Assembly (NCBI GenBank): GCA_964006375.1
Contig: OZ023268.1
Span: 85,472,858 to 85,536,857, forward strand
Length of the DNA: 64,000 nt
Source: Tillus elongatus
Lineage: Eukaryota; Arthropoda; Insecta; Coleoptera; Cleridae
Direction of reading: 5' to 3'
The number at the start of each line of letters is the position of its first letter. The stretch's first letter is position 1. The notes beneath the pieces are model-generated. The model was not told the origin of the DNA. It did not search any database and saw nothing but the letters and a program-made list of their open reading frames with translations. Both the position numbers and the translations under genes were made by a program. Positions 56,501 through 64,000 of this stretch are shown piece by piece.

Positions 56501-59500
56501 CTTTATACTGTTAAACGGTGGCTTGTGGTAGTGTTAGTTCAGTAATTAATTGTTATTATGCTGTTTTAATTGCATTTTAAAAGAAGTCATTTAAGATTTT
56601 GTTTCATATACATTAGTTTATTTCCAATTATTAACGCAGATAAATTTTGTAAGTAAACGCAACCTGCTACCAGCCGCCTCATGTAAATCATTAAGCCCTG
56701 AACCAATACTCATACACATGGAATTTTATAGCACCCCGCTTGAGAGCAACCCTAAATGAAACCGCTTGGGAGCAACCCTAAAGGAAACCGCTTGGGAGCA
56801 GCCCTCAACAAAACTCTAAATGAAACCGCTTGGGAGCAACCCTAAATGAAACTGCTTGAGAGCAACCCTAACTTTTATTAAATTTGCTTGATTAAATTTG
56901 CTGCATTGTATAACTTCAATAATCTTTTAATAAACTGATTTTACTCATAACACCTGACTTTCATTTGTGCATCTTGAAACCTACCACCTGCAGTGCCTAA
57001 ACCCCAGCCCTGAGTTAATTTGTGTTATATTATATTTGTTATTTTATTTTTCTTTATAACTGTCACTTTTTTCTCTCAATAGACAATTTGCATGTTTTTT
57101 TTTCTTATCGCATCTGATAGACATCCCACAAAGATGATTTTTAATATTTTTTCATTTCACATACTTTTTTTGTCCAAAAAATACCATCCAATTCGACATT
57201 AAATAAGACAGCAGAACAATCTCGAGAAGATACATGATGACATCACATCAGCAGAAATATTTTGGGCATTGAATGTTGTTTATAATAAACTGTCCCTTAA
57301 CTCCTGTGACAGAACAGATGTTGCCTTTAAAAGAATGACTACCGACAAGTAGTGGCTTAAAAATTGACTATGGGGAAAATGAAAACCTTCTATGTGATAA
57401 ATCATGGATTGTCCCCGTATTTCAAGTCATGCTTAGAAGATAACCTACAACTGGAAATTCTATGTGATTTCTTCTGATGAGTCCTGAAACAATGCAGAAC
57501 AGAGATGACAGATGGATGTAACTATCTGTTGAATATATGACAGGTTTTAGTTTCGGGGATTGGTTTAATTACACTCTTTTTCCTTTTATTAAAGGTTTTC
57601 ATTTGACGCAGTGTTCATACAAAACAAAAGTAAGAATGTACTTTTGTTTTGTATGAACACTGTGTCTAATAAAAACCTTTAATAAAAGGGAAAACGAGTG
57701 TAAATTAAACCAATCCCCTAAACTAAAATCCAACAGGTTATGAGCCCAGTTTACATTGGATTCGGCGTGTAAGTGATTATTTTTCGCGTCGAAGAAGTTC
57801 GCCAAGTGCATAAAAACATTGAAAACCCGAAAAACAAAATGGCAGACCAAAACACTTCGTTGAAACTAACAGGAGATAATTGGCCCGTGTGAAATTCCAG
57901 AGCAGTATTATTTTAAAAGAGCGAGGTCTTTTAGACATTGTTAATGGCCAAAGATTCAAACCAGGTCCAGGAGAAGATTTGAATAAATGGTACAAAGATG
58001 ATGCCAAAGCACAGGAATGTTGGTAACTCGGATGGAAGAGAGTCCTATAACATATTTACTTTCATGTGAGTCATCGAGAGAAATGTGGAATAAATAAATT
58101 TGGAACTAGAGTGTCCATACTTGTGCCAAAGGAAAATAGATTGAAGTGGGATCCTAAAAAAAAAACAGGGATATTTTCTTGAATATGGAGAAAACGTGAA
58201 AGGGTTCAGGGTGTATATTCCTGAAAACAACAAAGTAGAAAACCATAGAGATATAATTTTCCTACCAGAAGAGTCCAGATGTGGAAGAAGTAAACGAAAT
58301 TTTAAACTTGGAAGAAAAATGTGAATCCCAGACTGAAGCCACACAAAACGAGGAAGATAATGACTCAATAAATGAACATGAAATGGACATTTACAGTAAT
58401 GAGAGTTCAGGATCTGAAGAAAATGAAGTTGATAATGATATAAATGAAGAAATGGTGAATGCTAGATACAGCCTAAGAAGAAATTTAAGAAGAAATCACA
58501 TACTTTAATTATGAAATGTATTTGGACAGAATCTTGATTGGATCGAGTGAAGACAATGATGAACCTGTGAGCTATGAAGAAGCTGTGACTAGTGGTGCAG
58601 CGAATAAGTGGCAAGAGACAATGGAGGAAGAAATACAGAATTTGGAAGAAAATGAAACATTGGTGATAGTGAGTGAAAGTGAAATTAAAAGGCCTGTCAT
58701 TGAGTGCAAGTCGGTGTATAAAAGGAAGAAAGATGAGTTTGGCAATGTAACAAAATACAAAGCTAGATTAGTTGCAAGGGGCTTTCAGCAAACAAATATG
58801 TATAATAGTGATATTTACAGCCCTGTAGCAAAGCTTCTCTCTGTGAGGATTTTCGTAGCAATTTGTAATAATTTCAGTTTCAAAATATATCAGCTTGATG
58901 TATGTAGTGCTTTCCTAAATGGAGATATAGATGATGATGTCTGCATCTTATTACCTAAAGGGTTTAGTGAAAACGAAGGAAAATATGCTAGGAAAGTTTT
59001 ATATGGCTTAAGATCCTCACCAAAAAGTTGGTATAAAAAATTTTACAACCTGATGATCTCTTTAAAATTTGAACGGTCACAAAATGAATATTGTATTTAC
59101 TTTAGAGTCACAAATGTTTCAAAAATATTTATATTAATCTATGTCGATGACTTATTAATTTCTGGATCTAATGAAAAAGAAGTAGATGAAATTAAAAATA
59201 GTTTGAAGCAAAATTTTAAAATGAAAGATTTGGGAGGCATAAGGCATTTCTTGGGTATGTTCATTACACAATATTTACATAAAAATGAAATTACCATAAA
59301 TCAAACTGTATATGTCAAAAATATGTTAAAATCTTTTGAAATGGAAATTTGTAAAAATTGCAATACCCCCATGGAAACGAATTTCAGACATGATGAACTC
59401 AAACGGAAAAAATCAGAAAGTCACGATATAGAAAACAAATGTAGAAAAGCAATAGGATCTTTAATGTACTCACGACCAGACTTGTGTATTTCAGTAAGTA

Positions 59501-62500
59501 TCTTGAGTAGGTATCAGTCAACATCTAGTTTACAGTTTTGGCAAGCAATAAAAAGAGTTTTTAGGTATTTACATAAAACACAAAATGTTAGTTTAGTTTT
59601 TAGAAAAACTTATGTTAAAAATGTAATCGAGGGCTATGCTGATGCTGACTGGGCTGGAGAAAGAACCGACAGAAAATCTACTTCGGGTTACTCTTATTTA
59701 AATTTTTTGGTTGCACAGTGAGTTGGTGTTCTAAAAAAACAACCCCCTGTGGCTCTGTCTTCCACTGAGGTAGAATATATTGCATTAAGTTTAGCTATAA
59801 GTGAAGCTTGCTGGCTAAGAAATTTGATTTTTGATCTTAAAATTGTCAATGATAATATTTTGAGTGTTGTAATTCATGAGGACAATCAGTCCGCCATTAA
59901 AGTATGTAAGAACCCAGAGTTTCTCAAGAGATTGAAACACATAGATATTCGTTATCATTTTATTCGAGTTAAAGTCAATGATATACATTCCAACAAAGAT
60001 GCAAATCGCAGATTTCTTCACGAAACCTTTATCTCTGACTTCATTTGAACATTTTGTTGTTACATGTGGTTTAGTTTAAGATTATTTTTGCATAATTAGG
60101 GAAATTTGCCATTGAGGGGTAGTGTTGAATATATGACAAACGCCATCTATGTATACAATGGCAAGTTACCCACACATCAGTAGTTACTATTGTTTGTAGT
60201 TCATTTTGTCTATAGTTAGTTGGTTTTGTTTGACAAGCAGATGAAAAATAGTGTGTAATAATGTGCTGGTAATGGTTGACGTGTTTCAAAAGCTGTATCG
60301 CATTAATTTCTTTTTTAAAAGTCAGAATGTACTTTTGTTTTGTATGAACACTGCGTCTAATAAAAATCTTTAATAAAAGGGAAAACGAGTGTAAATTAAA
60401 CCAATCCCCGAAACTAAAACCTAACACTATCCAATTCTGAAATGAAAGTTTGTTCAGAGAACAGGAAACGTCTTCAAAAGGGCCGTAATAGAAGTAGAAA
60501 CATAATTGTTAAAAACACTACAATAATAATTAAAAGTAGTTCAGTTTAATTCTTTACAGCAAGGAATGTAAATATTGCAAATAATTAGAGGTCAGAGTTG
60601 TATCGATTGGCATTGAAAATATCACATTCAGTATGTAAACAGTAAACAAAGCAAATTAGCAAGATATGCAGGAATGTTGCAGTCAGCAATTCGGAAGGTC
60701 GTAAAACTAATTAAGAATCAATATAAGTATTATTGTTTGTAAATATAAATGAGATGAATTTAGTAAGTGAAAATGAATTAGTTGAATAAGTTTTTACAAT
60801 GTAGACGGTTAATTCAGATTGCTTCAGATGTAACGACGCGATATTTGTAATTTAAATTATGTAAACATAATACTGTTGAATTAAGATTCACCATGTCACA
60901 ATCTACGTAAGTTCATTCATTTGTTATTTAATAATGTTATTGTTGAGTTTTGTGAGTTTAATATAGTTAAAATTATACCGTTACCTATGTCTATATTTGC
61001 CTAGTTCGACGATTTTATTCTATAATTAATCCTCCGCTTCCTGAACAAAGTTAAAGAATGATAACAAGATATTTGACCAGTGTTTTGTGCGGAGGCGCTC
61101 AACTGCTGATCATTTGCTGAACGGGTTTTTCAAGTGCTTATATCTTACCTGGCTCTGGATAAACTATTGCAGGTGTTAATAGACGCAATCTGAGTTTTCT
61201 ATATAAAAAAAAGACTAAAATATCGGATTGAAACAGAAAACACTGAGAGCAAATTGGTAGATATTGGAGTTTGTGTCTTACATACCATAAAGAATGCTCT
61301 AAAAACTAGTAACCAACAAGCTAGCTGGGATACTTACAATGTTTTGAGAGCTATATACAATCTATTTTATGACAGTCTAGCCTGTTGAGCATTATATACT
61401 GCAATGACCAGAGGCACAGACTTTCATCAATAATTCACGTCTATAAAATGGCTTGAGAATTGTTTTTGCCTTGAACAGGCACTGAAAATTTACGACCATG
61501 TAAGTCAACTCATTATGGACAAATCAGTTCCTGACAATCGCAATCAAAAGATATTGAATACTGCAATGAAAAATCATAGGTAAAAGCACAATTAGCACCT
61601 GTTAAATATGTTTCATCAGAATACAAAACTTTATTGAACATATTGCAGTCACAAACCACTGTCAGCATTTCTTTATACTTGTCTTTTGGAGTTATCAAAA
61701 ACATAATGGCACAAATTGTAATAATTGTCGGATGAAATTATTAACACTCATTTCGAACCAATGTCACTTTAAGTATTTAATTTAAAGTAATTGTATTGTA
61801 TTCAGAGTTTCAGTGATATGTTGCAGAATTAGAGTTCGACTACTACACGGATTGTGCAAGTTGGGTGTGAGCCCATTGTCTTTTCTATGTAACCTGTAAC
61901 CAAATACTATATAATGACAATACAGGACACTCCAGCTGATTTCGTGTTTCAAGAATATCAGCGCCCCTAGCGGATAGTACTGATGTTACGTCGTTCGAAA
62001 ACGTGTAACACTAGCAATTGCTGGTGTTTAACTGTGTATAATTAAGTTTGAGCTGTGTTTTTTACAATAAATGTTAGTGGTTGGGTGTGTGCAATCTATA
62101 ATTGTTCGAATTATAACGTGCTAAATCTATCAAAGACATTTCATAGGTTTCCAAAGGATGGTGAAACGTGAATATGATTTGAAGCAGAAGACAAATTCAG
62201 AATCACTTTTATGCCTATATGTACAGTTCGCAGAAGAAAATTTATTGTGTAATATTTACCATCATGTACCTATTTATAGATAAAATTCATAAACTGGTGG
62301 TTGAAAGGCTTCTATCATAACTTGTCTTCCAGTGCATCAAAAAAAAAAAGAGAAATATGAAGGCAAAAAAGTTTTGCATTAATAATAAATAGTATAAGAA
62401 AACTGTTTTTCTATATTCTTATGTGTCCTTTTTTATTTCAGTATGGCATAAATTGTCATATTTTTTCACGTTTAAAATTATTTTACTTGGTAAAGGCTTT

Positions 62501-63629
62501 TAATTATCTTCCCAAGACAAGTTTTTAAAGAGATAAGTAGAAATGGCAGATTCAGCCATATAATATATTTATTTACGGAAGTAAGAGTTAGTCTCACCTT
62601 TCATCTGCACAATTTCTTAATTATGTACTAAGTATGTCAGTTACATATTTTAAAATATTAGATTAATAAGACAGTTTTCATGTACAGATATAGCACATTG
62701 AGTACTGTGCTACCATTTATACCTAGAACAATTATTTATAGGTAAGTACAGATTGTAACTTAATATCCTCAGAAACAGCTTTCAGTATATTCCTATACCT
62801 ACCCTTGAAATAGTAGTTTAACGATGGGTTCAAGGTAGTACTTCAAATTATGATAAAATAAGATTATGGGTAAGAGAAATTTGCAGAATTATTCATGCTG
62901 AATTCATTTAGGTTGCAAGCTGATTGTTGATACAAATTCTATTTATTACTATATAATCAGAAAATGTTCACTGTTTTGTCATGTACAAGTTTTTATATTC
63001 ATCTATAATAAACCAATTATCTAAATTAAGAATATGCAGGTAAATATACAATTCAAATTACCCGCTCAGTTATCAGTACTTCACGCGAGGTGGCGCTAAT
63101 GTACTTGTCACAAATATCACCAATGCTAAAGCATAGAAATGTCCCGTATTGTCATTATATAGTATTTGCTGTAACCATCCCCGTACAAGCTGCTTGAGCT
63201 TTGGAACGAGAGGCTGTTATTTATACTTTTATAGGCATATATACGTGGACAAGTATGTGTTTTTTTTTTACGCTTCAATAAAACGAAATAACAACTTACC
63301 TCCCACATAAAATTTCCATCATTTAAATTTAACAAAATAACATATGCTCTAAACTCAGCTTCATTAGGGCAGGATTCTCCTTTGATCCACAGATCATGGT
63401 ACATGTACTTCAATGTTTGTAGACACTTCGTCAGATTTTCTGTGTTAATTTTTTGATCGAACACTGAAGGATCTTCAGCAACTAACCGGGCAGAGCAATA
63501 AATATGGAAACGTGCACACTGTTCCACTAACTGTACGGAACCTTGTGAGCAAAGTTCTTGCTGAGTAATATCTTTACGAATACCTCTTGTTCGATCCCAT
63601 AAAAAGTGGTACCATTCAGCGTAGTTAAC
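44240..63629 (-). CDS. xmas: xmas / GANP (MCM3AP), SAC3-domain mRNA-export scaffold, 5' end outside
   Basis: Exons 63629-63300 and 47593-44240 join in phase 0 across a GT-AG intron of about 15.7 kb and give 1227 residues. The SAC3/GANP domain spans the joint: DRTRGIRKDITQQELCSQGS and NTENLTKCLQTLKYMYHDLW before it, HLRHEIQKSPEVHFALG and NNYIRFFKLVNSTTHLNACL after it. Next come spaced IFG motifs, a long charged coiled coil, a CID-like segment and a C-terminal region like that of MCM3AP. The family is the scaffold of TREX-2 at nuclear pores, binding ENY2/Sus1 and centrin and linking transcription to mRNA export. In vertebrate MCM3AP the C-terminus also carries an MCM3-acetylating activity. Poly(A) signals lie just downstream. 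Upstream exons are beyond the right edge. Confidence 0.92.
47904..50049 (+). mobile_element. Mariner-like element with terminal inverted repeats near 200 bp
   Basis: Left arm: GGTTAAAAAAAATGTACATT, CTTATTTCC, GAAGTAGGAATTTTTTCCCG, CTCATAACTTTTGAACCAC. The right arm is the matching reverse complement and ends at 50049 in CACCCTGTATA, the usual terminus TATACAGGGTG. The last about 50 bp of the left terminus are decayed. The interior carries a broken transposase. A GA/G-rich run (AGAGGGGGG...) sits near the inner edge of the right arm. Confidence 0.75.
48420..49410 (+). pseudogene. Transposase pseudogene of the long-TIR mariner-like element
   Basis: Successive frames give MPRMLKKAEYANIHYVTDFC (N-terminal helix-turn-helix region), FCSWVLDSTEMNPQFLHKIL, then WMQLNGAPAHYGKKLRQWLV and GPVAWTSRSPDLNPLDYFVW. 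The NGAPAH and WTSRSPDLNPLDYF blocks hold the second and third acidic residues of the catalytic triad. The tail includes ASDEIKNNPAKIAAAV. Stops and frameshifts near 48600, 48770, 48830 and 49230 inactivate it. Confidence 0.75.
50454..50496 (-). ncRNA. Hammerhead-like ribozyme motif, copy d
   Basis: On the - strand: CCU, CUGAUGA, C, helix II GCUAAC-UUU-GUUAGC (six pairs), AAAA (the essential G12 is lost), CGAUCAGC, AGG. Probably inactive because of G12. Confidence 0.4.
50597..50641 (+). ncRNA. Hammerhead-like ribozyme motif, copy e (decayed)
   Basis: The core reads AUGAUGA instead of CUGAUGA, helix II is GCUAAC-UUU-GUUAGU, and GAAG replaces GAAA, followed by CAAUCAUC. Two core positions are lost. 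Confidence 0.35.
50740..51113 (-). pseudogene. Older LINE reverse-transcriptase relic, target of the LINE B insertion
   Basis: The - strand reads LNLSKWSHF, then TKHLGITFDNKLSFNLHMVQ, then FSPSNAWFHN in broken frames. This is the thumb pattern also seen at 39168. Its upstream part continues at 53848-54001 beyond the inserted LINE. Confidence 0.5.
50964..51113. repeat. Long direct repeat flanking LINE B, left copy
   Basis: From ACACCACCCACACACACCAC to GAACGAAAAGTA. It is repeated at 53848-54001 with about five substitutions. Confidence 0.85.
51114..53847 (-). pseudogene. LINE family B (R1/I-type with RNase H), 5' truncated
   Basis: Reading from 53847 down, the reverse transcriptase begins with FKAPGEDGVVPVLRQNGLEI and RPLSITSFLLKGLEKILDGH. 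The palm carries VTAFLDIEGAFNN and, in the next frame, EVQAYADDLLIMVW. A 379-codon frame (52724-51585) continues with the thumb (KYLGVTLDKMLNWDVQLENV) and an RNase H with ADGSKTNMGVG, KIYTDSQAAINAL and VWIPGHSDHDGNVAADALA. The last frame (51575-51198) ends with a zinc-knuckle segment [18 protein letters not shown] and LCRKLALLGEI. An internal 122-bp duplication and three frameshifts break it. The 3' end shows CCTAACCTAACC. Confidence 0.85.
53151..53393. repeat. 122-bp tandem duplication inside LINE B
   Basis: ACAAGGTTATTGAGTGCTAA through GTCCAGTATTTTTTCCAATC occurs twice with no visible difference. 122 is not a multiple of 3, so it also shifts the reverse-transcriptase frame. Confidence 0.92.
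53848..54001. repeat. Long direct repeat flanking LINE B, right copy
   Basis: It matches 50964-51113. Together they bound the LINE exactly, as a very long target-site duplication would. Confidence 0.85.
54440..55130 (+). pseudogene. LINE RNase H fragment (Jockey-like)
   Basis: Broken + strand frames read YMDGSQTEMGRMYIARG, then LICVPRHYGIEGNEKADLGA (family motif VPGHxGIxGNExAD), and then TNRPGLKHSKALIQNPCSKT and QLRIIVGYQKGH. The LxVPxHxGIEGNE block is locally duplicated (RHYGIEGNEKAD and SHCGMKGNKIAY). No polymerase part. Confidence 0.65.
55290..55760 (+). pseudogene. Mariner-like DDE transposase C-terminal fragment
   Basis: TVNSDRYIAMVQQFFVPELC is followed, after a stop, by QDGATCHTTNTSIAAVHVVF, where QDGATCHT carries the second catalytic residue. 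A broken WPPRSPDLTF-type stretch and SISRVPVTQQTTYVI-like sequence follow. It belongs to the same broad class as the transposases at 1-389 and 48420, though not closely. No terminal repeats found. Confidence 0.7.
55974..56057. repeat. Hairpin-forming inverted repeat
   Basis: GTTACAGTTATACTAATATT and AGTTTTCAATTCAAATT are mirrored as AATTTGAATTGAAAACT and AATATGAAATTAGTATAACT. The arms are near 37 bp with a short loop, inside the 55918-57130 element. Confidence 0.85.
56736..56870 (+). repeat. Minisatellite, unit about 26 bp, five copies
   Basis: Units of the type CCGCTTGGGAGCAACCCTAA plus ATGAAA, one with an insertion. Confidence 0.85.
57527..57735 (+). mobile_element. Copia left LTR, rearranged
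   Basis: After 16 bases shared with the right LTR (TGTTGAATATATGACA), an inverted copy of the LTR 3' end follows (GGTTTTAGTTTCGGGGATTG...). The normal 3' end then follows to CCAACA. The right LTR has about 200 bp of unique 5' sequence at the same place. Confidence 0.8.
57736..57750 (+). other. Copia primer binding site
   Basis: GGTTATGAGCCCAGT follows the left LTR directly. It resembles the site used by Drosophila copia, which pairs with an internal part of initiator tRNA-Met (half-tRNA priming). Confidence 0.65.
57839..58260 (+). pseudogene. Copia gag start joined to integrase C-terminal tail
   Basis: ATG at 57839 begins MADQNTSLKLTGDNWPV. After frameshifts, RGLLDIVNGQRFKPGPGEDL and AKAQE follow, the copia gag N-terminal pattern. 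From about 58110 the text changes to VPKENRLKWDPK and GFRVYIPENNKVENHRDIIF, the stretch between integrase and reverse transcriptase. The zinc knuckle, protease and integrase core are therefore deleted. Confidence 0.7.
58281..60048 (+). pseudogene. Copia reverse transcriptase and RNase H
   Basis: A linker frame (58281-58508) is acidic. The main frame of 401 codons (58516-59721) begins in the linker to the polymerase. It contains EEEIQNLEENETLVIV, KARLVARGFQQ, YQLDVCSAFLNGDIDDDV, VLYGLRSSPKSWYKKF and the catalytic YVDD at residues 209-212. It then reaches RKAIGSLMY and YADADWAGERTDRKSTSGY of RNase H. A frameshift near 59700 loses the CTVSW region. The end continues at 59749 with SSTEVEYIALSLAISEACWL, HEDNQSAIKVCKNPEF and HIDIRYHFIR. 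Apart from that break and the stop between 58508 and 58516, the catalytic region is well kept, so the copy is fairly young. Confidence 0.88.
60123..60426 (+). mobile_element. Copia right LTR
   Basis: 304 bp, TGTTGAATATATGACAAACG to CTAACA, preceded by a purine-rich GAGGGGTAG. AATAAAA motifs near its 3' part could be the poly(A) signal. Confidence 0.85.
61215..61570 (+). pseudogene. hAT-like transposase fragment (weak)
   Basis: Broken + strand frames read GVCVLHTIKNALKTSNQQAS, then NVLRAIYNLFYDSLA, and IKWLENCFCLEQALKIYDHV. The order CxxHxxxNA...WLEN is like the RNase H-like fold of hAT-derived proteins. There is no zinc finger or dimerisation motif nearby. Confidence 0.4.
62071..62200 (+). 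pseudogene. THAP-type zinc finger fragment with frameshift
   Basis: CAIYNCSNYNVLNLSK is followed by TFHRFPKDGE, matching the start of a THAP domain (CxxxxC...FHRFPKD). The only ATG (MLVVGC) is in another frame, offset by a GT-rich stretch. It may derive from a THAP-bearing transposon such as a P-type element. The rest of the domain (conserved W and C-terminal CxxH) was not found. Confidence 0.45.
63300..63629 (-). CDS. xmas: xmas/GANP upstream exon (SAC3 domain)
   Basis: The acceptor TGTGTTCCAG precedes GTT AAC TAC at 63629 and the donor GAG|GTAAGT follows at 63300. The exon is 330 bases, phase 0 on both sides. It encodes WYHFLWDRTRGIRKDITQQ, CARFHIYCSARL and EAEFRAYVILLNLNDGNFMW, the core of the SAC3/GANP helical domain. 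Confidence 0.92.
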
Positions 63630-63804
63630 CTGGAACACAGAAAGACATATACGTAAGGTATATTATACTGCACGAGGACACATTGAAAAGTTCATAGAAG
63701 CAAAGAAGATTTGCAACTTAAAATTATTGTATTATTTAACATAATATCCTCTTAATTGATTACATTTACTAAAGCAAACCTGCAAATCTAGACCTTCAAA
63801 AAAA
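63630..63804 (-). other. xmas/GANP intron sequence upstream of the SAC3 exon
   Basis: Begins beyond the TTCCAG acceptor. AT-rich. The preceding exon is outside the window. Confidence 0.6.
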
Positions 63805-64000
63805 GCCTGGACGCAGCAAGTGCGTTATAGTAGTGAATTTTCATAGAAATGATCTGGCACAAAATATTTTATTATAACTTTTTTTTCTTGTAACATAGAA
63901 ATCTCAATTTAGGTGTATAGTTTACTTTTTATACCTTAAACCTACCTACCAAATTTGGTTATCATTGCTTTTTTATTTTTTTAATTAAAAAAATTTTCGA
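63805..64000 (+). mobile_element. Helentron-like element, 5' part, runs off the window
   Basis: GGACGCAGCAAGTGCGTTAT, GTGAATTTTCATAGAAATGA, TCTGGCACAAAATATTTTA and CCAAATTTGGTTATCATTGC are collinear with 10928-11160. Confidence 0.7.

Larger units (their letters stand above)
55918..57130. mobile_element. Non-coding element of about 1.2 kb with about 70-bp terminal inverted repeats
   Basis: The left end has TGTCTATCAGATGTGATAAG, an A run and AAAAGTTACAGTTAT. The right end has ATAACTGTCACTTTTT, a T run and CTTATCGCATCTGATAGACA. The interior holds a long hairpin and a minisatellite. The superfamily was not determined. Confidence 0.7.
57527..60426 (+). mobile_element. Ty1/copia retrotransposon with 5-bp target duplication, internally deleted
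   Basis: CTATC flanks both ends (57522-57526 and 60427-60431). The left LTR is 57527-57735 and the right LTR 60123-60426, both beginning TGTTGAATATATGACA. Gag and the integrase C-terminal end are joined with protease and integrase core lost; reverse transcriptase and RNase H are largely open. It lies in the xmas intron in sense opposite to that gene. Confidence 0.88.
47594..63299 (-). other. xmas/GANP intron of about 15.7 kb
   Basis: The donor is GTAAGT and the acceptor TATTTTTCAG. It interrupts the SAC3 domain. Contents from high to low coordinate: THAP-like and hAT-like fragments, copia, a TIR element, a mariner-like fragment, LINE RNase H, LINE family B, a foldback unit and a long-TIR mariner-like element. 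The parts 47595-47900, 54002-54440, 60432-61210 and 62200-63300 show nothing I can name. Confidence 0.85.

Noticed and set aside
61513..61704. 63-codon - strand open frame
   Set aside because: It overlaps the weak hAT-like fragment on the other strand and has no motif.

Overview
The window is eukaryotic and most likely insect. It is AT-rich and has canonical GT-AG introns. Two conserved animal genes are split by kilobase-scale introns, and almost everything else is transposable-element debris of types common in insects: Helentron-like short elements, hAT, Tigger/pogo, mariner-like elements with a DUF4817-type helix-turn-helix, several LINE families, Ty1/copia with a half-tRNA-type primer site, and Ty3/gypsy. 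Short TTAGG runs fit an arthropod. The species cannot be read from this window; a beetle or another large-genome insect would be a guess.

Host genes. (1) CHCHD2, a mitochondrial twin-CX9C protein, is complete on the + strand at 15065-25745. It has four coding exons encoding 144 residues, and the last exon holds only 11 coding bases. (2) The xmas/GANP (MCM3AP) nuclear mRNA-export scaffold is on the - strand. Its large 3' exon (47593-44240) and one upstream exon (63629-63300) are present, separated by an intron of about 15.7 kb; the 5' end of the gene lies beyond the right edge. The two genes converge across about 18 kb of repeats.

Layout. 1-15000: a transposase fragment, Helentron-like pieces, a probable 2.3-kb solo LTR inserted in a TA microsatellite, foldback elements, a dead hAT gene, an internally deleted env-bearing gypsy element and a SINE. 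15000-26000: CHCHD2, whose introns hold hAT, Helentron-like, LINE and Tigger insertions. 26000-44000: LINEs, a Tigger copy, a three-level nest (LINE in hAT in LINE), a Helitron helicase relic, a hAT MITE, tandem duplications and a gypsy element. 44000-64000: the xmas exons, with an intron full of long-TIR mariner-like, LINE, copia and foldback elements.

No operon-like or immune-type system is visible. The most notable signal is a repeated hammerhead-ribozyme-like motif in five copies. Its helix II shows two compensatory base-pair changes between copies, and it sits in foldback units that resemble the terminal repeats of Penelope-like elements. Other points worth attention are a copia LTR whose 5' half is replaced by an inverted copy of its own 3' half, a LINE flanked by a direct repeat of about 154 bp, and the layered nests whose target-site duplications can be read directly.
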